Below are positions 30,033 through 38,864 of a stretch of 64,000 nucleotides of DNA, piece by piece. The position numbers and the translations under genes are program-made. A model generated the notes under the pieces. The model worked only from the letters and a program-made list of their open reading frames with translations. It made no database searches and had not been told where the DNA came from. Position 1 is the stretch's first letter. Every line of letters begins with the position of its first letter. The stretch covers positions 1 to 64,000 of the forward strand of contig NZ_VEGH01000008.1 in NCBI RefSeq assembly GCF_007679345.1. Reading direction: 5' to 3'. Origin of the DNA: Cellulosimicrobium cellulans (GTDB lineage: Bacteria > Actinomycetota > Actinomycetes > Actinomycetales > Cellulomonadaceae).

Positions 30033-30293
30033 TCAGGCCGGTGGCGGCCCCGCCTCGGCGTCGTCGTCCGCCACGATCCGCACGTCCCGCTTGGGCCGGA
30101 CCAGCGCCACGGAGGCGGCGAACCCGACCACCGAGCCGCCGAGGCCCCAGAAGAACTCCGAGGAGCCGAGGGCGCGGCCGATCACGACGGCGGCGGCCGT
30201 CGCGACCGCCGTGACCGCGAGCGCCAGGACCAGGTCGCGCATCGACACGCGGTCGCCCCAGATCTCGACGTACTGCTCGTCGTCGCTGCTCAC
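30033..30293 (-). CDS. small two-helix membrane protein heading the mevalonate operon
   Basis: An 86-residue protein with an acidic N-terminus (MSSDDEQYVEIWGD), two membrane helices (LVLALAVTAVATAAAVVIG and FFWGLGGSVVGFAASVALV) and a charged tail. GTG at 30293 follows GGAGGAGG. No family is recognised. It precedes the TctA-like gene on the same strand by 95 bases and may be an accessory subunit in the position where TctB would be. TctB proteins are larger, with four helices. A TAGGGT -10-like element lies at 30318-30323 (minus strand). Confidence 0.75.
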   Translation of the reverse strand: MSSDDEQYVEIWGDRVSMRDLVLALAVTAVATAAAVVIGRALGSSEFFWGLGGSVVGFAASVALVRPKRDVRIVADDDAEAGPPPA

Positions 30294-30521
30294 GTTCCTC
30301 CTCCGGTCCGGATCGTCACCCTAGGACTTCCGCTGCGGGGAGCCTGTGCGGCGGTTGTGCGCGCGACGTGGACGTACGGGTCGGAGCGCGGGCTGGCCGA
30401 CGGCCACTGTGGGGTGACCCGGGCCGACGGGGCAACTCGGGGCGACGCGCCGGGTGCCGACACGCCGACGGTTCACCCGCTCCGGTGGCGGGCCGCCGCT
30501 GCGCGCGGACGATGGGTGAGC

Positions 30522-31415
30522 ATGAGCGACCAGACCACGCCCCAGGACCCGCAGACCCAGCACCCCGAGCCGGAGCAGCCGGCCCAGAACATCCCGCACC
30601 CCGGTCTCACGGACGACATGCGGCAGCAGCCCGACCACGGCGAGGAGTCGTACGTCGGCTCCGGCCGGCTCGAGGGCAAGCGCACGCTGATCACCGGCGG
30701 CGACTCGGGGATCGGTCGGGCGGTGGCGCTCGCGTTCGCCCGCGAGGGCGCCGACGTGGCGATCGTCTACCTCCCGGACGAGGAGGAGGACGCGCAGGAG
30801 ACCGTGCGGCTGGTCGAGGCCGCCGGCCGCCGCGCGCTGACCCTGCCGGGCGACATCCGCGACGAGGCGTTCTGCTCCGAGATCGTGGAGCGCACGGTCG
30901 CCGAGCTCGGGGGGCTGGACGTGCTCGTCAACAACGCGGCGTTCCAGATGTCCCAGGAGAACGGGCTGCTGGACCTCACGACCGAGCAGCTCGACCGCAC
31001 GTTCAAGACGAACCTGTACGCGATGTTCTGGATCACCAAGGCGGCGCTCCCGCACCTGCAGCCGGGCTCGAGCATCATCAACACGACGTCGGTCCAGGCC
31101 TACGAGCCCAGCCCGCAGCTCATCGACTACGCGACCACCAAGGCCGGCATCCTCAACTTCACCAAGGCGCTGGCGCAGCAGGTCGCCGAGCAGGGCGTCC
31201 GGGTCAACGCCGTGGCGCCCGGCCCGATCTGGACCCCGCTGATCCCGGCGACGATGCCCGAGGAGAAGGTGAAGGAGTTCGGCGCGGACACCCCGCTGGG
31301 CCGCGCCGGCCAGCCGGCGGAGCTCGCCCCGGCGTACGTGTTCTTCGCGAGCCAGGAGAGCAGCTACATCACCGGCGAGCGCATCGGCGTCACGGGCGGC
31401 CGCTCGCTGGCCTGA
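30522..31415 (+). CDS. SDR family oxidoreductase (YghA/GsiB-associated type)
   Basis: A 297-residue short-chain dehydrogenase with the extended N-terminus of general-stress SDRs (PGLTDDMRQQPDHGEESYVG). Cofactor motif TGGDSGIGR (about residue 60), NNAAFQ, active Tyr in DYATTKAG, and VNAVAPGPIWTPLIP are all intact. NADP(H)-dependent reduction of an aldehyde or ketone is expected. ATG at 30522 is used; a GTG six bases earlier is also in frame. The first 30 residues are Gln/Pro-rich. Confidence 0.93.
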   Translation: MSDQTTPQDPQTQHPEPEQPAQNIPHPGLTDDMRQQPDHGEESYVGSGRLEGKRTLITGGDSGIGRAVALAFAREGADVAIVYLPDEEEDAQETVRLVEAAGRRALTLPGDIRDEAFCSEIVERTVAELGGLDVLVNNAAFQMSQENGLLDLTTEQLDRTFKTNLYAMFWITKAALPHLQPGSSIINTTSVQAYEPSPQLIDYATTKAGILNFTKALAQQVAEQGVRVNAVAPGPIWTPLIPATMPEEKVKEFGADTPLGRAGQPAELAPAYVFFASQESSYITGERIGVTGGRSLA

Positions 31416-31423
31416 CCCCGGCC

Positions 31424-31497
31424 CGCCGAGGTCGAGCGTTTCCGCCGAGGTCGAGGGTTTCCGACCGGCTCACGCGCCGAAACCCTCGACCTCGGCG
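31424..31497. repeat. CGCCGAGGT direct/inverted repeat, likely bidirectional terminator
   Basis: Two tandem 19-bp copies of CGCCGAGGTCGAGNGTTTC (31424-31442 and 31443-31461) are followed, after 17 bases, by an exact inverted copy (31479-31497). The second direct copy and the inverted copy form a perfect 19-bp stem. It occupies the whole gap between the convergent SDR and glycosylase genes and touches the glycosylase stop. A related element is at 40254-40327. Confidence 0.85.
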
Positions 31498-32247
31498 TCA
31501 GGCGGCCAGGGCGCGGGCGCGGAGGAGGACCGCGTCGAGCATGTCCGGGGTCAGGCGGCCGGTGAAGGTGTTCTGCTGGCTGACGTGGAAGCAGCCCAGG
31601 AGGGTCAGGCGCTCGCCGGTGCCGGGGCGGTCGAGCACCTGCTCGGCGCCGTGGCCGAACCGCGGGCGCGGGCGCGGCACCGCCCAGCCCTGCTCGGCGA
31701 GCGTGCGGAGCAGCGCGTCCCAGCCGAAGGCCCCCAGCACCAGGGCGACCCGCGGGCGCACGATCTCCAGCTCCCGCGCCAGCCACGGCCCGCAGCGGTG
31801 CCGCTCCTCGGGCAGCGGCTTGTTGTCGGGCGGAGCGCAGTGCACCGGGGCCGTGATCCGCACCCCGGTGAGCGTCAGCCCGTCGCCGGCGTGCACGGAC
31901 GTCGGCTGCGACGCCATCCCGACGCGGTGCATGGCGGCGAACAGGAAGTCGCCCGACCGGTCGCCGGTGAACATCCGGCCCGTCCGGTTGGCGCCGTGGG
32001 CCGCGGGCGCGAGCCCCACGACCAGCACGGGGGCCTGCGGGTCGCCGAAACCGGGGGCGGGCCGGGCCCAGTACTCCTGGTCCCGGTAGGCGGCGCGCTT
32101 CACGGTCGCGACGTGCTCCCGCCACGCGACGAGCCGCGGGCACGCGCGGCACTCGACCACGGCGCCGTCGAGCTCGGCGAGGTCGCGCGCGCCGGGGGCG
32201 GTGGTGGCGGGGAACCCGGGGTCGTCGGGCAGGTCGGGCGGGACCAC
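31498..32247 (-). CDS. uracil-DNA glycosylase, family 5 (UDGb)
   Basis: A 249-residue base-excision repair enzyme. Motif A is GLAPAAHGANRTGRMFTGD and motif B is GCFHVSQQNTFTGRLTP, both diagnostic of family 5 (UDGb) rather than Ung or family 4. Cysteines of the 4Fe-4S cluster are seen early (VVECRACPRL), in the region VHCAPPDNKP, and in LLGC. GTG at 32247 lies six bases past the stop of the upstream gene and has no clear ribosome-binding site, so it is probably translated by coupling. Confidence 0.92.
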   Translation of the reverse strand: MVPPDLPDDPGFPATTAPGARDLAELDGAVVECRACPRLVAWREHVATVKRAAYRDQEYWARPAPGFGDPQAPVLVVGLAPAAHGANRTGRMFTGDRSGDFLFAAMHRVGMASQPTSVHAGDGLTLTGVRITAPVHCAPPDNKPLPEERHRCGPWLARELEIVRPRVALVLGAFGWDALLRTLAEQGWAVPRPRPRFGHGAEQVLDRPGTGERLTLLGCFHVSQQNTFTGRLTPDMLDAVLLRARALAA

Positions 32248-32252
32248 GCGCG

Positions 32253-32873
32253 TCAGGCGAACCGGTCCGGGTCGCCCGCGCCCTCGCGGACCACCTCGGG
32301 GTAGCCCTCCGACCAGTCGACGACCGTCGTCGGCTCCGCGGACACCTCGCCGGCCTCGATCACCGCGTCGACGACGTGGTCCAGCTCCTCCTTCACCGTC
32401 CAGCCGTCCGTCTGCGGCTCGGTGTCGCCCGGCAGGATGAGCGTGGAGGACAGCAGCGGCTCGCCGAGCTCGTGCAGGATCGCCTGCACCACCCGGGAGT
32501 CCGGGATGCGCACGCCGACGGTCTTCTTCTTCGGGTGGGCCAGCCGCCGCGGCACCTCCTTGGTCGCCGGGAGGATGAACGTGTACGGCCCGGGGGTCGC
32601 GGCCTTGATCGCGCGGAACGGCGCGTTGTCGAGGCGCACCAGCTGCCCGAGCTGCGCGAAGTCGGTGCACATCAGCGTGAAGTGGTGCTTGTCGGTCAGG
32701 TGCCGGATCGCGCGGATCCGGTCCGCCCCGGTGTGGCTCTCCATGCGGCAGCCGAGCGCGTACCCGGAGTCGGTGGGGTAGGCGATCAGGGCGTCGTCGC
32801 GCAGCAGCTGCACGACCTGGCCGATCGACCGGGCCTGGGGGTCGTGCGGGTGGACGTCGAAGAACCGGGCCAT
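32253..32873 (-). CDS. YciO/Sua5/YrdC-family L-threonylcarbamoyladenylate synthase-like protein
   Basis: A 206-residue YrdC-fold protein. Typical segments: [54 protein letters not shown] and [11 protein letters not shown]. These match the YciO subgroup, whose role in tRNA t6A synthesis is less certain than that of TsaC/Sua5. It binds nucleotide and RNA in the cytoplasm. The glycosylase gene follows directly. Confidence 0.9.
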   Translation of the reverse strand: MARFFDVHPHDPQARSIGQVVQLLRDDALIAYPTDSGYALGCRMESHTGADRIRAIRHLTDKHHFTLMCTDFAQLGQLVRLDNAPFRAIKAATPGPYTFILPATKEVPRRLAHPKKKTVGVRIPDSRVVQAILHELGEPLLSSTLILPGDTEPQTDGWTVKEELDHVVDAVIEAGEVSAEPTTVVDWSEGYPEVVREGAGDPDRFA

Positions 32874-32920
32874 GCCGTCGAGGGTGGCACGACGGCCGCG
32901 CGCCGACCACCCCGACGTGC

Positions 32921-33520
32921 TCAGCCCAGGACCGCCACCAGGAAGTCCGCGTCCGGCCCGAACGGCCGCAGGTCCCAGGTCGCGAACCGGTGCTGCACCG
33001 CGAACCCCGCCTCCCGGGCATCGAGGTCGAGCGCGTCGAAGGCGTACCCGCGCCCCGCGCCGAACCCGACGACCAGCCGGCCCCCGGGCGCCAGGTGCGC
33101 GCGGATCCGGCGCAGCACCTCGGCCTCGGTGCCGGGCGCGACGAACGTCAGCACGTTGCCGGCCATCACCGCCACGTCGAACGGCTCGGCGACGCCCGCG
33201 GCGGGCAGGTCGAGCTCGGCGAGGTCGCCGACGTGCCAGTCGCCCGCGGGGTGGTCGGCGCGCGCGGCCTCGACGAGCACCGGGTCGACGTCCACGCCCA
33301 CGACCGCGTGCCCGCGACGCGCGAGCTCGCCGCCGACGCGGCCCGGCCCGCAGCCGGCGTCCAGCACGCGGGACCCGCGGGGCACCATCGCGTCGATCAT
33401 CCGGGCCTCGCCGGCCAGGTCGGCGCCCTCCGCGGCCATCGCGCGGAACCGCTCGACGTACCAGGTGGACCGGTCGGGGTTCTGCTGGCCGATCTGCTCC
33501 CAGCGGGTCGGCTGGCGCAT
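32921..33520 (-). CDS. class I SAM-dependent methyltransferase
   Basis: A 199-residue methyltransferase. The SAM-binding motif [19 protein letters not shown] is clear at about residue 55, followed by [11 protein letters not shown] and the motif IV region [11 protein letters not shown]. The ATG at 33520 is preceded by GAAGGAG. Substrate is unknown; small stand-alone enzymes of this type act on metabolites. It is 47 bases upstream of the YciO-like gene on the same strand. Confidence 0.9.
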   Translation of the reverse strand: MRQPTRWEQIGQQNPDRSTWYVERFRAMAAEGADLAGEARMIDAMVPRGSRVLDAGCGPGRVGGELARRGHAVVGVDVDPVLVEAARADHPAGDWHVGDLAELDLPAAGVAEPFDVAVMAGNVLTFVAPGTEAEVLRRIRAHLAPGGRLVVGFGAGRGYAFDALDLDAREAGFAVQHRFATWDLRPFGPDADFLVAVLG

Positions 33521-33585
33521 GGCGCTCCTTCGGACGGCGGCGGACGCGGGCGGCACCGAGCCTAGGGCCCGCGCGGTCCCCGCCG

Positions 33586-34050
33586 TCAGCGGTGGACGGC
33601 CTTCCGCGCCTTCTTCGCCGCCTTCACGCCCGCCTTCTTGGCCGACGACGTCAGGGTGTCGATCAGGTACGACGACGCGGCGCCGAGCATGATGACGTCC
33701 TTCGCGACCCCGATCCCGTCCGGGTTGGGGCGCGGGTCGCCCGGCCCGCGGTGCAGCGCCGGGGTGCGCAGGTACATGCCGACGAGCGCCGCGGAGAACG
33801 CGGTGAACCCGGTGGCGACGGCGACGCGGGGGAGCACGGGCACCAGCAGCGCGGCGCCGAGACCCACCTCGGTGGCCCCGAGGGCCGTCGCGAACGTCTT
33901 CGGGTCCACGCCGGACAGGAACGGGTACGCGCCGGCGGCGGTGCCGTGCAGGCCGCGGGCGGTCGCCTCGTCGGCGCCGAGCTTGTCCAGGCCGGAGTTC
34001 AGGATGTAGGCGCCGGCGCCGAGGCGCAGCGGCAGGTGGCGGAGCTTCAC
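33586..34050 (-). CDS. DoxX-like membrane protein
   Basis: A 154-residue protein with about four hydrophobic segments and a lysine-rich tail ([20 protein letters not shown]). [21 protein letters not shown] at the N-terminus and [20 protein letters not shown] fit DoxX family proteins. GTG at 34050 follows GAGGAGG. It is divergent from the aldo/keto reductase gene. Function uncertain; relatives link to oxidative stress complexes. Confidence 0.82.
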   Translation of the reverse strand: MKLRHLPLRLGAGAYILNSGLDKLGADEATARGLHGTAAGAYPFLSGVDPKTFATALGATEVGLGAALLVPVLPRVAVATGFTAFSAALVGMYLRTPALHRGPGDPRPNPDGIGVAKDVIMLGAASSYLIDTLTSSAKKAGVKAAKKARKAVHR

Positions 34051-34117
34051 GCGTCCTCCTCGAGGGTGGGGTGTCGCCCCGACGCTACGACCGCGCGCCC
34101 CGGCCCGCAGCGCGACG

Positions 34118-34142
34118 CCTTGACTTCGAGCGCGCTCCAAGG
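34118..34142. promoter_or_regulatory. candidate MerR-type operator upstream of aldo/keto reductase
   Basis: Near-perfect dyad CTTcGAGCGCGCTCcAAG (34124-34141) inside a wider CCTTG...CAAGG frame. A TTGACT at 34120-34125 could be the -35. MerR proteins typically bind such dyads placed in long promoter spacers. The MerR gene lies just downstream of the reductase. The dyad also overlaps the AAGGAGG sequence ahead of the reductase. Confidence 0.5.
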
Positions 34143-34158
34143 AGGAGCGTCCTCATCC

Positions 34159-35181
34159 ATGAGCCTCAGCACCCGCACCCTCGGCAGCGCCGCGCACGGC
34201 ACCGCCCTCACCGTCTCCGCCCTCGGGCTCGGCTGCATGGGCATGTCCGAGTTCTACGGCGCGACGTCCACGCCCGGGTCCGACCAGGAGCGCGAGTCGG
34301 TCGCGACGATCCACCGCGCCCTCGACCTCGGCGTCACGCTGCTCGACACCGCCGACATCTACGGCCCGCACACCAACGAGCGCCTGGTCGGCCGCGCGAT
34401 CGCCGGGCGCCGGGACGAGGTCGTGCTCGCCACGAAGTTCGGCATCGTCCGCGACCCGGACCCGGCCGTGACGAGCCGCGGCGTGGACGGCCGACCGGAG
34501 TACGTCCGCGCCGCCCTGGACGCGAGCCTGCAGCGGCTCGGCGTCGACCACGTGGACCTGTACTACATGCACCGGATGGACCCGAAGGTCCCCGTCGAGG
34601 AGACGATGGGCGCGCTCGCCGAGGCGGTGCAGGCCGGCAAGGTGCGGCACCTCGGGCTGTCCGAGGCGGGGCCGGCGACGATCCGCCGCGCGCACGCCGT
34701 GCACCCGATCACGGCCGTGCAGACCGAGTACTCGCTGTGGACGCGGGACGTCGAGGCCGAGGTGCTGCCCACCCTGCGCGAGCTCGGCATCGGCCTGGTG
34801 CCGTACTCGCCGCTGGGCCGCGGGATGCTCACCGGCGCGATCGCGGCGCCCGACGACCTCGCGCCCGACGACTTCCGGCGCGCCAACCCCCGGTTCGCCG
34901 GCGAGGCGTTCGACGCCAACCGCGCGCTGGTCGAGCGGGTCCAGGCGCTCGCGGCCGAGCGGGGCGTGACCGCGGCGCAGCTCGCGCTCGCCTGGGTGCT
35001 GGCCCAGGGCGAGGACGTGGTGCCGATCCCCGGCACCCGCCGGGTCCGCTACCTGGAGCAGAACGTCGCGGCCGCCGACGTCCGGCTCGCCGCCGAGGAC
35101 GTCGCGGCGCTCGCCGACGCGGTGCCGCCGCAGGCCGTCGTCGGCGACCGGTACCCCGACATGTCGACCATCGGGCGGTGA
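34159..35181 (+). CDS. aldo/keto reductase
   Basis: A 340-residue (alpha/beta)8 NADPH-dependent oxidoreductase. [12 protein letters not shown] opens it. The catalytic tetrad region is seen as LLDTADIYG (Asp, Tyr), VLATKFG (Lys) and YYMHRMD (His). The C-terminal cofactor-binding segment is [19 protein letters not shown]. This is the YajO/AKR13-like set frequently controlled by MerR in actinobacteria. ATG at 34159; the ribosome-binding AAGGAGG is 13 bases upstream, so a leaderless transcript is possible. Confidence 0.94.
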   Translation: MSLSTRTLGSAAHGTALTVSALGLGCMGMSEFYGATSTPGSDQERESVATIHRALDLGVTLLDTADIYGPHTNERLVGRAIAGRRDEVVLATKFGIVRDPDPAVTSRGVDGRPEYVRAALDASLQRLGVDHVDLYYMHRMDPKVPVEETMGALAEAVQAGKVRHLGLSEAGPATIRRAHAVHPITAVQTEYSLWTRDVEAEVLPTLRELGIGLVPYSPLGRGMLTGAIAAPDDLAPDDFRRANPRFAGEAFDANRALVERVQALAAERGVTAAQLALAWVLAQGEDVVPIPGTRRVRYLEQNVAAADVRLAAEDVAALADAVPPQAVVGDRYPDMSTIGR

Positions 35182-35200
35182 CCGGCGCATGCTGAGGGGC

Positions 35201-35611
35201 GTGACCGAGGAGAGCCGCACCCTCACCATCGCCGAGGCCGCCGCCGCGACCGGGCTGACCCCGCACACGCTGCGGTACTACGAGCGCGACGGGCTGCTGC
35301 TCGACGCCGTGGAGCGGGCCTCGTCCGGGCACCGCCGGTACACCGAGCGGGACCTCGGCTGGATCCACCTGCTCACCCGGCTCCGGGCGACCGGCATGCC
35401 GATCCGGGAGATCCGGGAGTACGCCGACCTGGTCCGCCAGGGCGAGGGCACCGAGCCGGAGCGGATGGCGCTGCTGCAGGCGCACCGGGACGCGGTGCGG
35501 GCGCAGCTGGCCGAGGTCCAGGAGCACCTGGCGGCGATCGAGATGAAGATCGACGTCTACGCGGGGCGGCTCGGGTCGGGGCTGCCGGTGCCGGAGGCGG
35601 CCGCGGGCTGA
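35201..35611 (+). CDS. MerR family transcriptional regulator
   Basis: A 136-residue regulator. The MerR helix-turn-helix is at residues 8-45 (TIAEAAAATGLTPHTLRYYERDGLL), the wing is SGHRRYTERDL, and a dimerisation coiled coil ends near KIDVYAGRL. No metal-binding cysteines are present, so it is of the organic-compound/redox type. GTG at 35201 is preferred because GAGGGG precedes it; ATG at 35189 is in frame. It follows the reductase by about 20 bases and likely acts at 34124-34141. Confidence 0.92.
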   Translation: MTEESRTLTIAEAAAATGLTPHTLRYYERDGLLLDAVERASSGHRRYTERDLGWIHLLTRLRATGMPIREIREYADLVRQGEGTEPERMALLQAHRDAVRAQLAEVQEHLAAIEMKIDVYAGRLGSGLPVPEAAAG

Positions 35612-35636
35612 CGCCCCGCCGCCCCGGGCCGGCACC

Positions 35637-37718
35637 TCACACCGGTGCCAGGTGCCCCGGCCGCACGTCGTAGTCCCCGGGCTCCAGCAGCACCTCGCCC
35701 CGGCCGCCGGTGAGCGCCCGCAGGTCGAGGGCGTACCGGACCACCTCGGCCTCCGGCACGACCGCGTCGATCCGGACCCGGCCGTCGTCGGTGGCGCTGC
35801 TCGCGCTGATCCGGCCGCGCCGCCCGGACAGGTCGCCGAGCACGTCGCCCTGGGCCTCGGTCGGCACGACGACCGTGACCCGCACCGTCGGCTCCAGCAG
35901 CACCGTGCCGGCCGAGGCGAGCGCGGCGCGGACGCCCGCCGCGGCCGCGGTGCGGAACGCCATGTCGGAGGAGTCCACGGCGTGCGCCTTGCCGTCGTAG
36001 ACCTCGACCTGCACGTCGACCACCGGGTGGCCCAGCGGCCCGCCGGCCGCCAGCGCCTCGGCGGCGCCGCGCTCGACGGCCGGCAGGTAGGACCGCGGCA
36101 CCGCCCCGCCGACCACCGAGTCCACGAACGCGAATCCCGACCCCGGGGGGAGCGGGCGGAGCCGGAGCTGCACGACGGCGAACTGGCCGTGCCCGCCGGA
36201 CTGCTTCTTCAGCCGCCCCTCCGCCTCCGCGGGCCGGGCGATCGTCTCGCGGTACGCGATCCGCACCGGCTCGGTGGTGACGTGCACGCCGAACACGCGG
36301 GCCAGCCGCTCGACGGCCACCGCGAGGTGCGCGTCCCCGAGCCCGCGCAGGACGGCCTGGTGCGCGGTGCGCTCGACCACCAGCGTGGGGTCCTCGGCGG
36401 CGAGCCGGGTCAGCGCCCCGGACAGCTTGTCGTCGTCGGCCTGGCTGACCGGGACCAGCGCGACGCCGAGCACCGGCCGCCGCGGCGGCAGGGTGGCGGG
36501 CCGGACCGGCTGCGACCGCGCCGCGAGCAGCGTGCCGGTCGGGGCGGAGCCGAGCTTGGCGACCGCGGCGATCCCGCCCGCGGCGACCGCGTCGACCGGC
36601 AGGTGCTCGCGGCCGCGCAGCCGGAACAGGCCGTGCAGCCGCTCCTCGGCACCGGTCGCGGTCACCAGCCGGTCGCCGGACCGCACGGTGCCGGACAGCA
36701 CCTTGAACACGGACACCTGCCCGACGAACGGGTCGGCGACCGTCCGGAACACGTGCAGCACCGTCTCGGCGTCCGGGTCGGCGGGCAGGTCGGTCTCCGC
36801 GCCGTCCTCGGGCCCCCCGCCCCCGACCCGCAGCCGGGCCGGCCGGTCGGTCGGGGCGGGGCCGATCTCGCACACCAGGTCCGCGAGCCGGTCGATCCCG
36901 ACGCCGGTGGCCGCGGACGCGACCAGCAGGGGCACCGCGCCGCCGGACGCGACCTCGCGGGCCAGGGTCCGCTCGAGGTCCGCCGGGCCGGGCTCCTCCC
37001 CGGACAGGTACTGCTCCAGCTGGTCGTCGTCGTGCGCGACGATCTCCTCCGTCACCTCGCCGTGCAGCCGGTGCTCCTCGTCCGCCACGTCGGCGGGCAG
37101 GTCGCAGTCCCGGTGCCGGCCGTCCGCGCCGTAGTCGAGGCCCCGGTCGGACAGCACGTCGGCGACCCCGTGCAGCGCCTGCTCCTCGCCCAGCGGCAGC
37201 TCCAGGGGCAGCACCGCGGCGGGGTCGTGGCCGGTGCGCGCGGCCAGGTCCCGGACCTGGTCCAGCACGCGGTGGAAGTCGGCGCGGGCGCGGTCCTCCT
37301 GCGAGACGACGACGAGGCGGGGGATCCCCGCCTCGTCGCACCGTCGCCACGCCGCCTCCGTCCCGGACTGGACCCCGTCGACGGCGCTCACCACCACCAC
37401 CGCGAGGTCCGCGACCGCGAGGGCCGAGTCGACCGCCCCCGCGAAGTCGGGCGACCCCGGGGTGTCGAGCAGGGTCAGCCGGTGCGGGCTGCCCTGGCTG
37501 CACGTCCAGTCCAGGTCGGCCACCCCGAGCGCCACGGAGGAGCCGCGCGCGACCTCCTCGGGCTCGTGGTCGCAGACCGTGGAGCCGTCCTCGACCCGCC
37601 CGGCGCGGGGGACGGCCCCCGCGCGCAGCAGCAGGGCCTCGGCGAGCGTGGTCTTGCCTGATCCGGCGTGGCCGACGAGGGCCACGTTGCGGATCGTCGG
37701 CGTCGTTGCCGCGTCCAT
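35637..37718 (-). CDS. elongation factor G-like protein (EF-G2 type)
   Basis: A 693-residue translational GTPase homologue. G1 is GHAGSGKTT (about residue 16) and G3 is DTPGSPDF. The G4 position, normally NKxD, reads SQED (VVVSQEDRARAD), an unusual change in the guanine-specificity motif. Domain II follows from about 310, then domains III-V with the EF-G domain IV region (YRETIARPAEAEGRLKKQSG; GHGQFAVVQL). It belongs to the EF-G-like branch found beside true EF-G in actinobacteria, whose role in translocation or recycling is unclear. ATG at 37718. Confidence 0.9.
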   Translation of the reverse strand: MDAATTPTIRNVALVGHAGSGKTTLAEALLLRAGAVPRAGRVEDGSTVCDHEPEEVARGSSVALGVADLDWTCSQGSPHRLTLLDTPGSPDFAGAVDSALAVADLAVVVVSAVDGVQSGTEAAWRRCDEAGIPRLVVVSQEDRARADFHRVLDQVRDLAARTGHDPAAVLPLELPLGEEQALHGVADVLSDRGLDYGADGRHRDCDLPADVADEEHRLHGEVTEEIVAHDDDQLEQYLSGEEPGPADLERTLAREVASGGAVPLLVASAATGVGIDRLADLVCEIGPAPTDRPARLRVGGGGPEDGAETDLPADPDAETVLHVFRTVADPFVGQVSVFKVLSGTVRSGDRLVTATGAEERLHGLFRLRGREHLPVDAVAAGGIAAVAKLGSAPTGTLLAARSQPVRPATLPPRRPVLGVALVPVSQADDDKLSGALTRLAAEDPTLVVERTAHQAVLRGLGDAHLAVAVERLARVFGVHVTTEPVRIAYRETIARPAEAEGRLKKQSGGHGQFAVVQLRLRPLPPGSGFAFVDSVVGGAVPRSYLPAVERGAAEALAAGGPLGHPVVDVQVEVYDGKAHAVDSSDMAFRTAAAAGVRAALASAGTVLLEPTVRVTVVVPTEAQGDVLGDLSGRRGRISASSATDDGRVRIDAVVPEAEVVRYALDLRALTGGRGEVLLEPGDYDVRPGHLAPV

Positions 37719-37778
37719 CGCACGTCCTTCGGGATCGGTGCCGGGACGGCCAGGCTAACCACGCGGGTCGCGGGAACG

Positions 37779-37816
37779 ACAGGGACCTCGGCCGCTGGTG
37801 CGACCGAGGTCCCTGT
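37779..37816 (-). terminator. hairpin downstream of the FKBP gene
   Basis: A perfect 13-bp inverted repeat (37779-37791 with 37804-37816) with a 12-base loop. It lies between the FKBP stop and the start of the EF-G-like gene on the same strand. It should separate their transcripts. No T-run is present. Confidence 0.65.
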
Positions 37817-37840
37817 GCTGCGTGCCCCGCGGGGCGGGTG

Positions 37841-38770
37841 TCAGGACGCGGAGAGGATGTCCACCACGAAGATCAGCGTCGAGTTGGCCGGGATGCTGCC
37901 GGACTCCTGGTCGCCGTAGCCGAGCGCCGGCGGGATGATCAGCAGCACCTGGCTGCCGACCGTCTGGCCGACCAGGCCCTGCTGCCAGCCCTGGATGACG
38001 TTGCTCAGCGGGAAGGTCGTGGCCGAGCCGCGCTCCCAGGACGAGTCGAAGGACGTGCCGTCCCACAGCCAGCCGCTGTACTGCACGGTGAGCGTCTGGC
38101 CCGCCTCCACCGCCGCGCCGGCCCCCTGGATCAGCGGCTGGACGACGAGGTCCGTCGGGGGGTCGGTCTCGAGCGGCTCGATCGACGGGGCGCCGTCCTC
38201 GGCCAGGGTGACCGTCGGCAGGCCCTCGGGCAGCGGGGTCACCGCGGTGCCCTCGGCGCGGTCGGGGACCGCCTCCGTGGTGACGACCTCGACGGCGAGC
38301 AGCGACGTGGCGTCCGACGCCGGGTTCGCGAACAGGAGGCGCGCGCCGACCTGCTGGCCGACGAGCTCGTCGAGCAGCACCGGGGGCAGGTTGTCGCTGG
38401 TCGCGAGGTACTGCTGCGGCTCGGCGCCGTAGGTGCCGCCGAGGGTGCTGCCGTCCTCGCCGCTCACGGCGGCGATGTCGACGGTCACCAGGTCGCCCTC
38501 GGCGACGGTGGCGCCCGTGCCGGGCGTGACGACCCGCGCGACCGGGGCCGAGACGGTGAACGGCTGCTCGAAGTCGAAGGTCGGCTCCTGGCCGGCCTCC
38601 CCGGTCAGGGTCACGGCCTCGAGCGCGGCGACGTCCTCCGCGGACGCCGTCGCGGCGGCCGTGGCCGTCGGGGAGGCGCTGGGGGAGGTGGAGTCGTCCG
38701 AGCCCCCGTCGCTGCACGCGGCGAGCAGCAGCAGGGAGGCGGCGAGGAGGGTGGCTGCCGTACGGCGCAC
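37841..38770 (-). CDS. FKBP-type peptidyl-prolyl isomerase lipoprotein
   Basis: A 309-residue exported protein. The signal peptide ends in LLLLAAC (Cys19), then a Ser/Thr/Ala spacer. There are two FKBP-like modules: a degenerate one (about 75-180) and a C-terminal complete one (about 210-305) with QYSGWLWDGTSFDSSWERG, VIQGWQQGLVG and LLIIPPALGYGDQ. The latter carries the usual active-site aromatics. It should assist folding of secreted proteins on the outer membrane face. GTG at 38770 has AAGGA seven bases upstream; the ATG 42 bases earlier lacks a site. Confidence 0.93.
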   Translation of the reverse strand: MRRTAATLLAASLLLLAACSDGGSDDSTSPSASPTATAAATASAEDVAALEAVTLTGEAGQEPTFDFEQPFTVSAPVARVVTPGTGATVAEGDLVTVDIAAVSGEDGSTLGGTYGAEPQQYLATSDNLPPVLLDELVGQQVGARLLFANPASDATSLLAVEVVTTEAVPDRAEGTAVTPLPEGLPTVTLAEDGAPSIEPLETDPPTDLVVQPLIQGAGAAVEAGQTLTVQYSGWLWDGTSFDSSWERGSATTFPLSNVIQGWQQGLVGQTVGSQVLLIIPPALGYGDQESGSIPANSTLIFVVDILSAS

Positions 38771-38864
38771 GTGCTCGTCCTTCGATCGGGTGCGGGGGTT
38801 GCGGTGGGCCATCGTAGGCGCCCCCGCTGTGGCATCCCTGGGCCCGGCCGCCGGCGGCAGCGGT

